From positions 3,110,001 through 3,174,000 of the forward strand of contig NZ_CP095071.1 in assembly GCF_022919575.1 (NCBI RefSeq): a stretch of 64,000 nucleotides of DNA. The letters run 5' to 3'. This DNA is from Gracilibacillus salinarum. Its GTDB lineage: Bacteria > Bacillota > Bacilli > Bacillales > Amphibacillaceae. Below the pieces are notes generated by a model. The model worked only from the letters and a program-made list of their open reading frames with translations. It searched no databases and was not told the origin of the DNA. How positions within the stretch are numbered: the stretch's first letter is position 1; each line of letters opens with the position of its first letter. Positions 8,665 to 17,420 of the stretch are shown piece after piece. The position numbers were made by a program, and so were the translations under genes.

Positions 8665-9279
8665 ATGATCGCAACGATACTTACAGCAGCTGCGGTATAT
8701 GTAGCAACAGGAATTGATTATCTCGTTATATTAATTCTTTTGTTTTCGCAAGTAAAAAAAGGTCAGGTGAAACATATTTGGATAGGACAATATATAGGGA
8801 CTGCAATTGTTATAGGAGCAAGTCTTTTAGTTGCACAGGGGGTTGTAAATTTAATTCCTCAGCAATGGGTTATCGGACTACTTGGACTTTTACCACTTTA
8901 CTTAGGTGTGAAAATGTGGATTAAAGGAGAAGAGGATGAAGATGAAAGTAGTATTTTATCTTTATTCTCCTCTGGAAAATTTAATCAGTTATTTTTGACG
9001 ATGACTTTCATCGTATTAGCTTCCAGTGCGGATGACTTTTCGATTTATATACCGTACTTCACGACCTTAAATATGTCTGAAATCTTTATTGCTGTTATTG
9101 TCTTTTTGATTATGGTTGCTGTTTTATGTTATGTCAGCTATCGCTTAGCTTCCTTAGATTTTGTATCAGAAAAAATTGAGAAATATGAACGTTGGATTGT
9201 ACCTATTGTATTCATTGGGTTAGGGATTTATATATTGTTTGAAAATGGTACATTTAACGCTTTATTCTCATTTCTTTAA
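8665..9279 (+). CDS. cadD: CadD-family cadmium resistance transporter
   Basis: Integral membrane protein of the Cad (CadD) family, which confers cadmium tolerance in staphylococci. The 204-residue product has five to six hydrophobic segments and the family features VATGIDYLVILILLF near the N-terminus and ASSADDFSIYIPYF in the middle. An acidic linker (KGEEDEDESS) separates the two halves. It starts at an ATG behind TTGGAGATGG. It lies 103 bases after cadA on the same strand and probably shares the CadC-regulated transcript. The combination cadC-cadA-cadD on one transposon gives two cadmium-handling routes. Confidence 0.88.
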   Translation: MIATILTAAAVYVATGIDYLVILILLFSQVKKGQVKHIWIGQYIGTAIVIGASLLVAQGVVNLIPQQWVIGLLGLLPLYLGVKMWIKGEEDEDESSILSLFSSGKFNQLFLTMTFIVLASSADDFSIYIPYFTTLNMSEIFIAVIVFLIMVAVLCYVSYRLASLDFVSEKIEKYERWIVPIVFIGLGIYILFENGTFNALFSFL

Positions 9280-9350
9280 CAATCGGAACGCTTTTCTCTA
9301 ATAAGAATCAGCGCTCGTTTGACATATAAGACCGCCTTTTGGGAGTCACG

Positions 9351-9398
9351 ATAGAAGTCCAATTTCTTAATTTTAGAACTGAGAAATTGGACTTCTAT
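9351..9398 (+). terminator. Long hairpin after cadD
   Basis: A perfect 17-bp stem (9351-9367 with 9382-9398), extended outwards by GAGTCA and TGACTC. It lies between cadD and the right transposon end. No long T run, so termination strength is uncertain. Confidence 0.6.
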
Positions 9399-9419
9399 AT
9401 ACCTCCTGACTCTAGCCTT

Positions 9420-9478
9420 ATTAACTTGTAATGCAAAATAACGATTAAAATAGGTGCAAAATAACTCCTAAAGTGACA
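9420..9478 (-). repeat. Right terminal inverted repeat of the Tn552-type transposon
   Basis: Read on the minus strand it begins TGTCACTTTAGGAG and again carries two TATTTTGCA repeats, matching the left end at 2557. Confidence 0.85.
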
Positions 9479-9697
9479 CACTGACCAAGCGAATAAAATC
9501 CAATCAATAATTAATACCTTCTAACATTAGTCACAATAGCTAAAAATAGTCTTTTCAAATGAAGATAGTTTTATTTCTCATTAATTCAGTTTTATAATTA
9601 CCATACATGGGTATAGTATGATATATTAGAAATAAGGAATGGATATTTGTGCAACATATGTAAGGACAAACAAAATAATTTAGAAGGAGTGATATTA
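9479..9697. other. Intergenic region before copB
   Basis: AT-rich DNA with no gene. It holds the CsoR-type box (9600-9619) and a strong ribosome-binding site, AGAAGGAGTG (9682-9691). Confidence 0.6.
9600..9619 (+). promoter_or_regulatory. CsoR-type operator of copB
   Basis: ACCATACATGGGTATAGTAT matches 17 of 20 bases of the box in front of csoR (13064-13083). The TATAGT inside it could be part of a -10, as at csoR, so binding would block transcription of copB. Confidence 0.7.
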
Positions 9698-11845
9698 ATG
9701 GCAAAACATGAGGACGAAAAACATAAGCATAGCGAACACAACCACCATAACCATGACTATCATAGCCATGCACATAATCACGAAGTAAACCATCACCATC
9801 ATGATGGTGAAGAACATAGCCATGACAGTCATCAAAGTCATGCTCATGACCATGGCAGTCACGAGGGACATGACCATGGCGGGCACGGAGGTCATGGGCA
9901 CCATGATCATGGAGATATGATCGGAGATTTTAAGAAGCGATTCTTTATTTCTTTAATTATTACCATTCCAATTCTCGCTTTATCGCCTATGATTCAAGAC
10001 TTTATTGGGGTCAATTGGCGTTTTACTGGTGATATGTTTATCTTATTTGCATTATCAACAGTAGTATTCTTCTATGGTGGCTGGCCATTTATAACAGGTG
10101 GAATCAGTGAGTTGAAAGAGAAGAATCCTGGAATGATGACACTCATTGCACTTGCTATTACCATAGCTTATGGATACAGTACCATGGTTGTATTCGGCTG
10201 GGAAGGCAGTCAGCTATTCTGGGAACTGGCTACATTGGTTGACATTATGTTGCTCGGTCACTGGATTGAAATGCGGTCTGTGATGGGTGCATCTAACGCG
10301 CTTGAACAGCTGGTGAAACTTATGCCAAACGAAGCACATCGATTAGATGAAAATGATCAAGTACAGGATGTCCCATTATCGGAGTTGAAAAATAATGACA
10401 GGGTACTTATAAAACCGGGCGAAAAGATCCCTGTAGACGGAACGATTATTGATGGGAATTCGGCTATTGATGAATCTATGCTTACGGGGGAATCTGTTCC
10501 GGTTGAAAAAAATAAAGGTGATGAAGTCATCGGAGGATCGATTAATAAGGAAGGCTCTCTTACCGTAAAGGTTGAAAAAACAGGGGAAGATTCCTATTTA
10601 TCACAGGTTATTACAATGGTAAAGGAAGCACAGGAATCAAAATCCAGAACACAGGATTTGACGAACCGCGCGGCTAAGTGGTTATTTTACCTTGCACTAG
10701 CTGCCGGTTTTGCAACCTTATTTATTTGGTTGCTCTTGGGGTACTCTTTTGATGTTGCCATTGAACGGATGGTTACCGTTATGGTTATTACCTGTCCGCA
10801 TGCGCTCGGGTTAGCAGCACCTCTTGTTGTAGCAGTTTCTACATCTATTTCTGCCAAAAAAGGATTGCTAATTCGGAACCGTGCTAATTTTGAAGGGGCA
10901 CGTAATTTAAATGCGGTTGTTTTTGACAAAACAGGTACACTGACAAAAGGTGAATTTGGTGTAACTAATATCGTGCCTAGTGAGGGATATAACGAAGGAG
11001 ATCTTTTAAAATATGCGTCCACTGTAGAACAAAACTCTGAACATCCAATAGCAACCGGGATTGTGAAGGAAGCGAAAGAACAAGAGGTTGCTTTAGGAAA
11101 ATTAACTGATTTCGAGTCGATAACAGGAAAAGGAATTCAAGGGAAAGTGGACGGAAGAAAAGTAAATGTTGTCAGTCCGGGTTATGTAAGTGATAATAAT
11201 TTTAGTTACGATCAGCAGTTGTTTAATGAAATGTCAGAAGAAGGAAAGACCGTCGTATTTGTTCTGCTTGAAGATGAATTGATCGGGATGATCGCGTTAG
11301 CAGATATCGTTCGTGAAACAGCAAAAGAAGCTATTTCAACCCTGAAGGAAAATGGAATACATTCCATTATGCTAACAGGAGACAATAAAAAGGTTGCAAA
11401 CTGGGTAGCAAAACAACTGGGTATCGATGAAGTCTATGCAGAAGTTTTACCGGATGACAAAGCGAATCAGGTGAAACAAATACAAGCAAAAGGCTGGAAG
11501 GTTGCTATGACGGGTGATGGTGTGAATGATGCGCCGGCACTTGCTACGGCTGATTTGGGAATTGCTATCGGTGCAGGTACAGATGTGGCAATGGAAACAG
11601 CTGATGTGGTGCTTGTGAAAAGCAACCCGAATGATGTTGTGGCACTAATGGATTTATCGAAAAAAACGTATCGGAAAATGGTCCAGAATCTCTGGTGGGC
11701 GACAGGCTATAATATTTTTGCCATACCACTCGCAGCAGGTGTCCTAGCGCCGATTGGCGTTGTACTAAGTCCTGCAGTAGGGGCAGTATTGATGAGTTTG
11801 AGTACCATTATTGTTGCGATAAATGCAAAACTATTAAAAGCTTAA
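9698..11845 (+). CDS. copB: Copper/silver P1B-type ATPase CopB
   Basis: Membrane ATPase exporting copper or silver. The 715-residue product starts with about 75 residues in which His dominates (repeats of HDH, HSH and GHDHGGHGGHGHHDHG) in place of a ferredoxin-like metal domain, the hallmark of CopB pumps. The transmembrane metal site is CPH (C365), not CPC, which places it in the P1B-3 group. DKTGTLT (D410) and [10 protein letters not shown] follow. The ATG at 9698 is preferred over a TTG at 9647 because of AGAAGGAGTG just upstream. A hairpin at 11880 ends the transcript. A 5' fragment of a second copB lies at 28706-28929. Confidence 0.95.
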   Translation: MAKHEDEKHKHSEHNHHNHDYHSHAHNHEVNHHHHDGEEHSHDSHQSHAHDHGSHEGHDHGGHGGHGHHDHGDMIGDFKKRFFISLIITIPILALSPMIQDFIGVNWRFTGDMFILFALSTVVFFYGGWPFITGGISELKEKNPGMMTLIALAITIAYGYSTMVVFGWEGSQLFWELATLVDIMLLGHWIEMRSVMGASNALEQLVKLMPNEAHRLDENDQVQDVPLSELKNNDRVLIKPGEKIPVDGTIIDGNSAIDESMLTGESVPVEKNKGDEVIGGSINKEGSLTVKVEKTGEDSYLSQVITMVKEAQESKSRTQDLTNRAAKWLFYLALAAGFATLFIWLLLGYSFDVAIERMVTVMVITCPHALGLAAPLVVAVSTSISAKKGLLIRNRANFEGARNLNAVVFDKTGTLTKGEFGVTNIVPSEGYNEGDLLKYASTVEQNSEHPIATGIVKEAKEQEVALGKLTDFESITGKGIQGKVDGRKVNVVSPGYVSDNNFSYDQQLFNEMSEEGKTVVFVLLEDELIGMIALADIVRETAKEAISTLKENGIHSIMLTGDNKKVANWVAKQLGIDEVYAEVLPDDKANQVKQIQAKGWKVAMTGDGVNDAPALATADLGIAIGAGTDVAMETADVVLVKSNPNDVVALMDLSKKTYRKMVQNLWWATGYNIFAIPLAAGVLAPIGVVLSPAVGAVLMSLSTIIVAINAKLLKA

Positions 11846-11879
11846 GTAATGTCATCAAACAGCTATTTAAAGTAAAACT

Positions 11880-11913
11880 CTAGCGTGAGGTTATTGTAGT
11901 AAACTCACGCTAG
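11880..11913 (+). terminator. Terminator after copB
   Basis: A perfect 10-bp stem, CTAGCGTGAG with CTCACGCTAG, followed by ATCTTTT. Confidence 0.75.
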
Positions 11914-11973
11914 ATCTTTTCGAAGAAGATATGGAGTAGAATCTTTATTTAATTATACGAGGAGGAAGAAACA

Positions 11974-12648
11974 ATGGATCATAGTAAACATAATCATCAT
12001 CACGACCATAGTGTTGAATCAGAGGTTAAAACAAATGTGACATACAATAATGGAATAGTTTTCATTGAATTGAAAGATGATACCGGGAACCCCTCTGATC
12101 TTACTGTACTGCATGAAAAAGAGATGCATTTCATCATTGTCTCTAATGATTTAGAGGAGTACTATCATTTGCATCCAGAGAAGGAACCACAAGGATCCTA
12201 TGTAGTAAACCAAGATCTAAATGATGGTACCTATCAAGCGTTCGTTGATATTGCACCGGAAAACAAGGTGTACCAAATTACGCCAAATACTTTACAGGTT
12301 GGAACAAATGAAACAAGTAAAGTAAACCTTGAAGGAAAGGATACTTGGACGAAAGAGCGTGATGGGAAAACAGTCACATTAGATGCCGTGGATGCAACTG
12401 TTGGGGAAGAGGTCCCGTTGGTCTTTGATATGCATGGAGAAAAACCAGATACACATCTTGGTGCTTTAGGTCATGTGGTTATTGTTGATGAGGATGTCGA
12501 ACAGTATATTCATGTCCATCCAGCTTCAGAAGATACAACAACTTTTAATGCGCATTTTTCTAAGCCTGGCATGTACAAAATCTGGGCCGAATTTAAGTTT
12601 GCCGATAACGTACACTTCTATCCTTTTATTCTAGAAGTAAAAGAATAA
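11974..12648 (+). CDS. His-rich metal-binding protein, family not recognised
   Basis: A 224-residue soluble protein without a signal peptide. The first 15 residues (MDHSKHNHHHDHS) form a His cluster. The remainder looks like two beta-sandwich repeats of about 95 residues, each ending in a His-Pro motif: EEYYHLHPEKEP near residue 65 and EQYIHVHPASED near residue 180, with a shared FxxxGxYxIxAxF-like strand pattern. It may bind copper in the cytoplasm. It lies between copB and the glutaredoxin-like gene on the same strand, behind GAGGAGG. I infer a copper-buffering role from position and composition only. Confidence 0.7.
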   Translation: MDHSKHNHHHDHSVESEVKTNVTYNNGIVFIELKDDTGNPSDLTVLHEKEMHFIIVSNDLEEYYHLHPEKEPQGSYVVNQDLNDGTYQAFVDIAPENKVYQITPNTLQVGTNETSKVNLEGKDTWTKERDGKTVTLDAVDATVGEEVPLVFDMHGEKPDTHLGALGHVVIVDEDVEQYIHVHPASEDTTTFNAHFSKPGMYKIWAEFKFADNVHFYPFILEVKE

Positions 12649-12687
12649 GTAAAGTCATTATAAGCTACGAGGAGGTAAGTTAGAGAG

Positions 12688-12966
12688 ATGGCTAAATATC
12701 ATTTGGAAATCTACACTAGACCTACTTGTTCGGATTGCCAGGATCTGAAAAAATTCTTGGAAGATCATCGTATTCCGCACAAGCAATATGATTTAGCAAA
12801 ACAACCAGCTAAAGAGGAAGATCTTAAAAAGATAACGAGAAGCAGAATCGTACCAGCACTTGTATTTTCTGATCCATCCCTTTTGAGGTTGGTGAGAAAG
12901 CCAAAAAGCATGATTGGGTTTGAAAGGAACAAGGATGAAATAAAAAGGCTGCTAAATGTAGGATAG
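12688..12966 (+). CDS. Glutaredoxin-like protein
   Basis: Small thioredoxin-fold protein of 92 residues with an N-terminal redox motif CSDC (Cys14, Cys17) in the context IYTRPTCSDCQDLKKFL. The conserved cis-proline segment is present as SRIVPALVF. The C-terminus carries extra lysines and arginines (RKPKSMIGFERNKDEIKRLL). Starts with ATG behind GAGGAGG. It probably keeps cysteine metal sites or copper-damaged thiols reduced. Its neighbours are copper genes on both sides, and no separate promoter is obvious. Confidence 0.8.
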   Translation: MAKYHLEIYTRPTCSDCQDLKKFLEDHRIPHKQYDLAKQPAKEEDLKKITRSRIVPALVFSDPSLLRLVRKPKSMIGFERNKDEIKRLLNVG

Positions 12967-13052
12967 CTAATATCATTACGATTAGAGCGAGAGTATTTTT
13001 GGCTAAATACCCTCCCTAGATAGTATAATTTAACCTTTTCCTGATTTTTTTG

Positions 13053-13084
13053 TTGACAATTATACTATACGGGGGTATAGTATA
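13053..13084 (+). promoter_or_regulatory. csoR-copA-copZ promoter with CsoR box
   Basis: -35 TTGACA (13053-13058), 17-bp spacer, -10 TATAGT (13076-13081). A perfect palindrome, TATACTATAC / GTATAGTATA with GGGG in the centre (13061-13084), fills the spacer and covers the -10, so bound CsoR would exclude RNA polymerase. Confidence 0.9.
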
Positions 13085-13111
13085 AGTATAAAAGTAAAGG
13101 AAGTGATTCAT

Positions 13112-13414
13112 TTGGATAAATTCTTACGTGATCACCCAAGTACCCCAAGAACAGAAGCTGAAAAGGAAAAAACGATTAATCGTTTAAAACGTATAGAAGG
13201 TCAAGTTCGTGGAATACAGAAAATGGTGGAAGAGGATCGCTATTGTGTAGATATTTTAGTACAAATTAGCGCCATTCAATCCGCATTAAAAAATGTAGGT
13301 TTCGCAGTCACGGAACGACATATCAACCATTGTGTCAGTGATGCAATTAAACAAGGTGAGGGCGCGGAAACGATTGAGGAATTAATGACTGTACTGAAGC
13401 AGTTTTCCAAGTAG
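13112..13414 (+). CDS. csoR: Copper-sensing repressor CsoR
   Basis: Helical, DNA-binding homotetramer that releases its operator on binding Cu(I). The 100-residue product contains the family Cu(I) ligands Cys45, His70 and Cys74 with the spacing known for CsoR (25 and 4 residues). The TTG at 13112 is chosen because AAAGGAAG (13096-13103) is well spaced from it; a GTG at 13103 would be too close. The gene follows its own operator and precedes copA by 16 bases, forming csoR-copA-copZ. Confidence 0.95.
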   Translation: MDKFLRDHPSTPRTEAEKEKTINRLKRIEGQVRGIQKMVEEDRYCVDILVQISAIQSALKNVGFAVTERHINHCVSDAIKQGEGAETIEELMTVLKQFSK

Positions 13415-13430
13415 TTAGGAGGGAGCTATC

Positions 13431-15821
13431 ATGAACGAAGCCGAAACAAACCATGCAACACTTGGTGTAACAGGTATGACATGTGCTGCTTGTTCCAATC
13501 GTATTGAAAAAGTTTTAAATAAAATGGATGGAGTAGAAGCCCAGGTCAATTTAACAACAGAAAGGGCAACGGTAGATTATGATTCAGAAAAAACTTCTAT
13601 AGAAGATATTTCGAATAAAATTGAAAAAGTCGGCTACGGCGTTTTAATGGAACAAACAGATTTAGATGTTTTTGGAATGACCTGTGCCGCCTGTTCAACC
13701 CGTATTGAAAAGGTATTAAATAAGCAAGATGGGGTTAAATCTGCAAATGTTAACTTAACAACAGAAACGGCATCTGTAGAATATAACCCAGGACTCGTAG
13801 ATACAAAAGGAATCATCGAGAAAATCAAAAAATTGGGTTATGATGCGCAACTTAAAGCGGAAGCAGAAGAAAAGCAAACGCATAAAGAAAAAGAAATTAA
13901 AAATATGAAGACGAAATTAATCGTTTCAGCCGTGTTAACTGCGCCGCTAATAGTAACCATGTTGGTTCATTTATTTAATATGAATATACCGGATATATTC
14001 ATGAATCCGTGGTTCCAATTTGCACTTGCAACGCCGGTACAATTTATTATCGGCTGGCAATTTTACGTCGGTGCATATAAGAACCTTCGTAATGGCGGGG
14101 CAAACATGGATGTGCTTGTTGCATTAGGAACGAGTGCAGCCTATTTCTATAGTTTATTCGAAGCATTTAGGACCATCGGCAATCCAACGTACGAACCGCA
14201 TTTGTACTTTGAAACAAGTGCTGTAATCATTACGTTGATTTTATTTGGGAAGTATCTGGAAACAAGAGCAAAAAGCCAGACAACGAATGCACTATCTTCT
14301 TTGCTTAATTTACAGGCAAAAGAAGCTCGCGTTATAAGAAATGGTGAGGAAATCATGACTCCAGTTGAGGAAGTTGTCGTTGGTGATCGATTAGTTGTAA
14401 AACCTGGAGAAAAAATACCTGTGGACGGTAGGATTGTAAAAGGAAGAACCTCTGTAGATGAATCGATGATTACAGGGGAGTCCATCCCGATTGAAAAAGA
14501 CGTAGATGCTAGCGTAATCGGCTCAACGATAAACAAAAACGGTTCGATTGAAATGCATGCAACGAAGGTTGGTAAAGATACTGCACTTGCATCGATTGTG
14601 AAAGTAGTCGAGGATGCACAGGGATCGAAAGCACCAATCCAGCGATTAGCCGACGTCATTTCCGGCTATTTCGTACCAATCGTTGTAGGTATTGCCATTT
14701 TAACATTTACGGTATGGATCGCGTTTGTCCAACCTGGGCAATTTGAACCTGCTTTAGTCGCAGCGATTGCTGTCCTTGTGATTGCATGTCCTTGTGCTTT
14801 AGGCCTTGCAACACCAACATCTATTATGGTTGGCACAGGAAAAGGTGCAGAAAATGGCATTCTTTTTAAAGGTGGAGAACATCTAGAGCGTACCCATGCA
14901 TTAAATGCAATCGTGTTGGATAAAACGGGAACAATTACAAAAGGAAAACCAGAAGTAACAAACTTTACAGGTGATGATGAGACATTACAGTTACTCGCGA
15001 GTGCGGAAAAAGGTTCCGAACATCCACTTGCAGAAGCTATTGTTGCCTATGCAACCGAAAAAGAGATTGAGTTAGGTGAAGTAGATGATTTCAACGCTAT
15101 ACCTGGTCATGGTATCGAAGCTACGATTTCCAGCAATAACATTCTTGTAGGAAATCGTAAACTCATGCAAGATCACCAAGTCGATGTTGGTAGTGCGGAA
15201 CAGGAATTGATCGATTACGAAGTGGATGGAAAAACAGCTATGCTGATTGCTGTTGATGGTAAGTATCGCGGGATTGTTGCCGTTGCAGATACGATTAAAG
15301 AAACAGCGCCACAAGCAATAAGAGAGTTACAAGAAGAAGGCTTGGAAGTTATCATGTTAACAGGTGATAACGAGCGAACTGCACAAGCAATTGCAAAGCA
15401 GGTAGGAATTGATCAAGTAATAGCCCAAGTATTGCCTGAAGAAAAAGCGGATAAAGTAAAAGAAATTCAGTTACAAGGTAAAAAGGTTGGAATGGTTGGG
15501 GACGGGGTAAATGATGCTCCTGCACTTGCAATCGCTGATATTGGAATTGCCATTGGAACTGGTACAGAAGTGGCCATTGAAGCGGCTGACATTACGATTC
15601 TTGGTGGTGAGCTATTGCTCATACCGAAAGCGATCAAAATCAGCCATGCGACAATTCGAAATATCCGTCAAAACCTCTTCTGGGCGTTTGGCTACAACAC
15701 AGCAGGAATCCCGGTTGCAGCAGTCGGTTTACTTGCACCATGGGTTGCTGGCGCTGCAATGGCGCTGAGTTCTGTAAGTGTTGTTTCTAACTCCCTTCGC
15801 TTGAAGAGAGTTAAGATATAA
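13431..15821 (+). CDS. copA: Copper-exporting P1B-1 ATPase CopA
   Basis: Membrane pump that exports Cu(I) from the cytosol. The 796-residue product has two N-terminal metal-binding domains, each with [17 protein letters not shown], then the CPC motif (C453-P-C455) in the membrane domain, DKTGTITKG (D497), [10 protein letters not shown], and paired C-terminal residues YN and [15 protein letters not shown] that complete the Cu site. Length and layout equal Bacillus CopA. ATG behind TAGGAGGGAG. Second gene of csoR-copA-copZ, repressed by CsoR. Confidence 0.97.
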   Translation: MNEAETNHATLGVTGMTCAACSNRIEKVLNKMDGVEAQVNLTTERATVDYDSEKTSIEDISNKIEKVGYGVLMEQTDLDVFGMTCAACSTRIEKVLNKQDGVKSANVNLTTETASVEYNPGLVDTKGIIEKIKKLGYDAQLKAEAEEKQTHKEKEIKNMKTKLIVSAVLTAPLIVTMLVHLFNMNIPDIFMNPWFQFALATPVQFIIGWQFYVGAYKNLRNGGANMDVLVALGTSAAYFYSLFEAFRTIGNPTYEPHLYFETSAVIITLILFGKYLETRAKSQTTNALSSLLNLQAKEARVIRNGEEIMTPVEEVVVGDRLVVKPGEKIPVDGRIVKGRTSVDESMITGESIPIEKDVDASVIGSTINKNGSIEMHATKVGKDTALASIVKVVEDAQGSKAPIQRLADVISGYFVPIVVGIAILTFTVWIAFVQPGQFEPALVAAIAVLVIACPCALGLATPTSIMVGTGKGAENGILFKGGEHLERTHALNAIVLDKTGTITKGKPEVTNFTGDDETLQLLASAEKGSEHPLAEAIVAYATEKEIELGEVDDFNAIPGHGIEATISSNNILVGNRKLMQDHQVDVGSAEQELIDYEVDGKTAMLIAVDGKYRGIVAVADTIKETAPQAIRELQEEGLEVIMLTGDNERTAQAIAKQVGIDQVIAQVLPEEKADKVKEIQLQGKKVGMVGDGVNDAPALAIADIGIAIGTGTEVAIEAADITILGGELLLIPKAIKISHATIRNIRQNLFWAFGYNTAGIPVAAVGLLAPWVAGAAMALSSVSVVSNSLRLKRVKI

Positions 15822-15857
15822 CTTTTTCTAAAAAACCTTTAAAGGGGGTGAAAAAGC

Positions 15858-16067
15858 ATGGGACAAAAAACTCTAGATGTCCAAGGCATGACATGCGGAC
15901 ATTGCAAAATGTCCGTTGAAGGTGCATTAAATGAATTAGATGGCGTATCAGCAGCTGAAGTTAACTTAAAATCTGGCAAAGTAGATGTTACTTTTGACGA
16001 ATCAAAAGTAAATGTTGATGCCATGAAAGAAGCTGTTGAAGATCAAGGCTATGATGTTAGTGCCTAG
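15858..16067 (+). CDS. copZ: Copper chaperone CopZ
   Basis: Cytosolic Cu(I) carrier that delivers copper to the metal-binding domains of CopA. The 69-residue product is a single ferredoxin-like domain with the MTCGHC motif (Cys13, Cys16) and the usual beta-alpha-beta-beta-alpha-beta pattern, ending EDQGYDVSA. It begins at ATG behind AAAGGGGGTG. It closes the csoR operon and is followed at once by a strong terminator. Confidence 0.96.
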   Translation: MGQKTLDVQGMTCGHCKMSVEGALNELDGVSAAEVNLKSGKVDVTFDESKVNVDAMKEAVEDQGYDVSA

Positions 16068-16080
16068 TGCCTAAAAAATA

Positions 16081-16117
16081 AAAAAGCTGGTTTTCTGACT
16101 GGAAAATCAGCTTTTTT
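16081..16117 (+). terminator. Terminator of csoR-copA-copZ
   Basis: Stem AAAAAGCTGGTTTTC with GGAAAATCAGCTTTTT, then TTTAT. Position 14 bases after copZ. Confidence 0.9.
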
Positions 16118-16122
16118 TATTT

Positions 16123-16290
16123 AAAGAATTAAAGCAAGGTTGGAAAAAGTTAGCCATGATAGGTGATGGCATTAATGATGCCCTCTTAGTGAATGATTAA
16201 AACGAGCAAAATACAAGCGCGGAATCAACATCCAATTCACAAGGTAATATGTCACATGGTATGTCCAGTTCTGGAGAAATTTCTTCCTGA
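16123..16290 (+). pseudogene. Fused scraps of a P-type ATPase and a copper lipoprotein
   Basis: Bases 16123-16200 encode KELKQGWKKLAMIGDGINDA then a stop, the hinge motif of a P-type ATPase with everything else missing. Directly after, in the same frame, 16201-16290 encode a Ser/Asn-rich stretch containing MSHGMSSSGE, similar to the leader region of YdhK-type copper lipoproteins (compare MNMSGSSEVPE in the protein at 31274-31882). Neither scrap can make a working protein. They show that a second copper gene set was once here and was deleted down to joined ends. Confidence 0.6.
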
Positions 16291-16307
16291 GGTGAGGTGA
16301 ATGAAGA

Positions 16308-16898
16308 ATGGGAAAATGGTTTCCATCTATTTATGATTTGTTAATGAGACCGCTTGAACAAACTAAGTTTAAGAAAATACGTAAAACATTGGTAAGTCAG
16401 GCAGTAGGAAGGGTGCTGGAGATTGGTTCAGGTACAGGAGTGAACTTTCCTCACTATCTGGATGTAACACGGGTAGATGCAATTGAACCGAACCCTTTGA
16501 TGAAGGAACGAGCACTTAAAAGGACGGAGAGAGCACGTATCCCTATTCAAACCTATCTGGTCAAAGCGGAAAAGCTTCCGTTTGCGGATAATACATTTGA
16601 TTCAGTTGTAGCCACGCTTGTTTTTTGTACCATTCCAGAACCGATGAAGGCTCTTCAAGAAATTCAACGAGTTAGTAAACCTAATGCGAAAATTTTATTT
16701 TTTGAGCATGTAAGATTAGATCAAGCATTCTTAAGAAAAACACAGGATATATTAACACCGTTATGGAAAAAAGTTTGTGACGGATGTCATTTGAACCGAG
16801 ACACCTTAGAACTAATAAAACAGTCAAACTTGTCTGTTTTGAAAGTAGACTCCTATTTTAATGGGATCTTGTTGTCTATTAAATGTTTAAATGAATAA
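16308..16898 (+). CDS. Class I SAM-dependent methyltransferase
   Basis: The 196-residue product has the Rossmann methyltransferase motifs: VLEIGSGTGVNF (motif I, about residues 37-48), acidic IEPN after strand 2, AEKLPFADNTFDSVVATLVFC (motifs II and III) and VSKPNAKILFFEHV (post-III). It resembles UbiE/Methyltransf_11 enzymes found in metal islands. A cysteine-containing segment, KKVCDGCHLNRDT, near residue 150 is also typical of this group. Starts at ATG behind GAGGTGA. Substrate unknown. It lies alone between copper scraps and the decayed two-component operon. Confidence 0.82.
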   Translation: MGKWFPSIYDLLMRPLEQTKFKKIRKTLVSQAVGRVLEIGSGTGVNFPHYLDVTRVDAIEPNPLMKERALKRTERARIPIQTYLVKAEKLPFADNTFDSVVATLVFCTIPEPMKALQEIQRVSKPNAKILFFEHVRLDQAFLRKTQDILTPLWKKVCDGCHLNRDTLELIKQSNLSVLKVDSYFNGILLSIKCLNE

Positions 16899-17239
16899 AG
16901 TGAGTGCGTTGTGTTCTGGTATTAAGCTAGAGGGTTCATAACTTTTAACGTTCTGGTTGGTTTTCGGGTTTGATAATTATTGGTTTTTTTAGGATATAAA
17001 TATGTTCGTTGAGGATTTTAAAGGAGTGGTTATCAAAAGGTGAGATGGACGGTTAAAACCAGTTTAAAAGAATTTAAAAAACAAACGCTGCACAAAAAAT
17101 GGATATTTTTTTGTATGATATTAGAGGATTTACTTTCTCAAAAATAAAGAAAACAACATAGTTAGGGGGAATACAGGTTCAAATGATAAAGCAAGTAACG
17201 ATTACATATAGCAGAATGCAGTAGTAATAATGGTAATGA
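16899..17239. other. Decayed intergenic stretch
   Basis: No intact gene. Bases 17089-17105 carry a response-regulator motif, and CAAATGATAAAGCAAG near 17180 may be debris of the lipoprotein gene whose tail follows. Confidence 0.55.
17089..17105 (+). promoter_or_regulatory. Putative response-regulator site 1
   Basis: TGCACA followed 11 bp on by TGGATA. Same arrangement as sites at 20760, 29296, 31927 and 35174. It lies upstream of the first two-component operon. Confidence 0.55.
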
Positions 17240-17399
17240 AGATGGGAATTGGAGCACCTTATGACGGGCCTATGTATATTGCACAAATCCACAGGATAAT
17301 CAGGAGTTTGCTACCTATACCACAAAAGGCCAGGCTTATAGATCAAAAGATGGTGCAGAATCCTGGGATCAAATTTTAGAGAATGGAAAAGTAAATTAA
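17240..17399 (+). pseudogene. 3' remnant of an F510_1955-type lipoprotein
   Basis: Translation gives GAPYDGPMYIAQ then, after loss of one base near 17287, NPQDNQEFATYTTKGQ followed by AYRSKDGAESWDQILENG and a stop. This aligns with the C-terminus of the intact protein at 35297-36205 (MAQNPANRKEFAFYTMNGQ...SWKQILYDG). The remainder of the gene is gone. Like the intact copy it precedes a sensor kinase and response regulator, so this was once the same operon type. Confidence 0.7.
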
Positions 17400-17420
17400 A
17401 CCATAGTGAGTTGAATAAAT

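Larger units (their letters stand above)
2557..9478. mobile_element. Tn552-type transposon carrying cadmium resistance
   Basis: A 6.9-kb unit bounded by inverted repeats. The outer 27 bases (TGTCACTTTAGGAG then TTATTTTGCACCT) are identical at both ends, and similarity continues inwards. Inside lie a 270-residue ATPase, a 482-residue DDE transposase and a serine resolvase, sizes that match the p271, p480 and BinL products of staphylococcal Tn552. The passenger is cadC-cadA-cadD instead of the Tn552 beta-lactamase genes. I see no matching target-site duplication (left flank CTAGGG, right flank CACTGA), so the flanks have been rearranged since insertion. Confidence 0.85.

Noticed and set aside
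2541..9490. Target-site duplication around the Tn552-type transposon
   Set aside because: I compared 5 to 7 bases on both flanks for either possible tip (2556 or 2557; 9478 or 9479) and found no match.
9695..9910. Minus-strand open frame rich in Met and Val across the start of copB
   Set aside because: It is the complement of the His-rich (CAT, CAC) repeats of copB; the same effect occurs at 28759-28962 on the opposite strand of the copB remnant.
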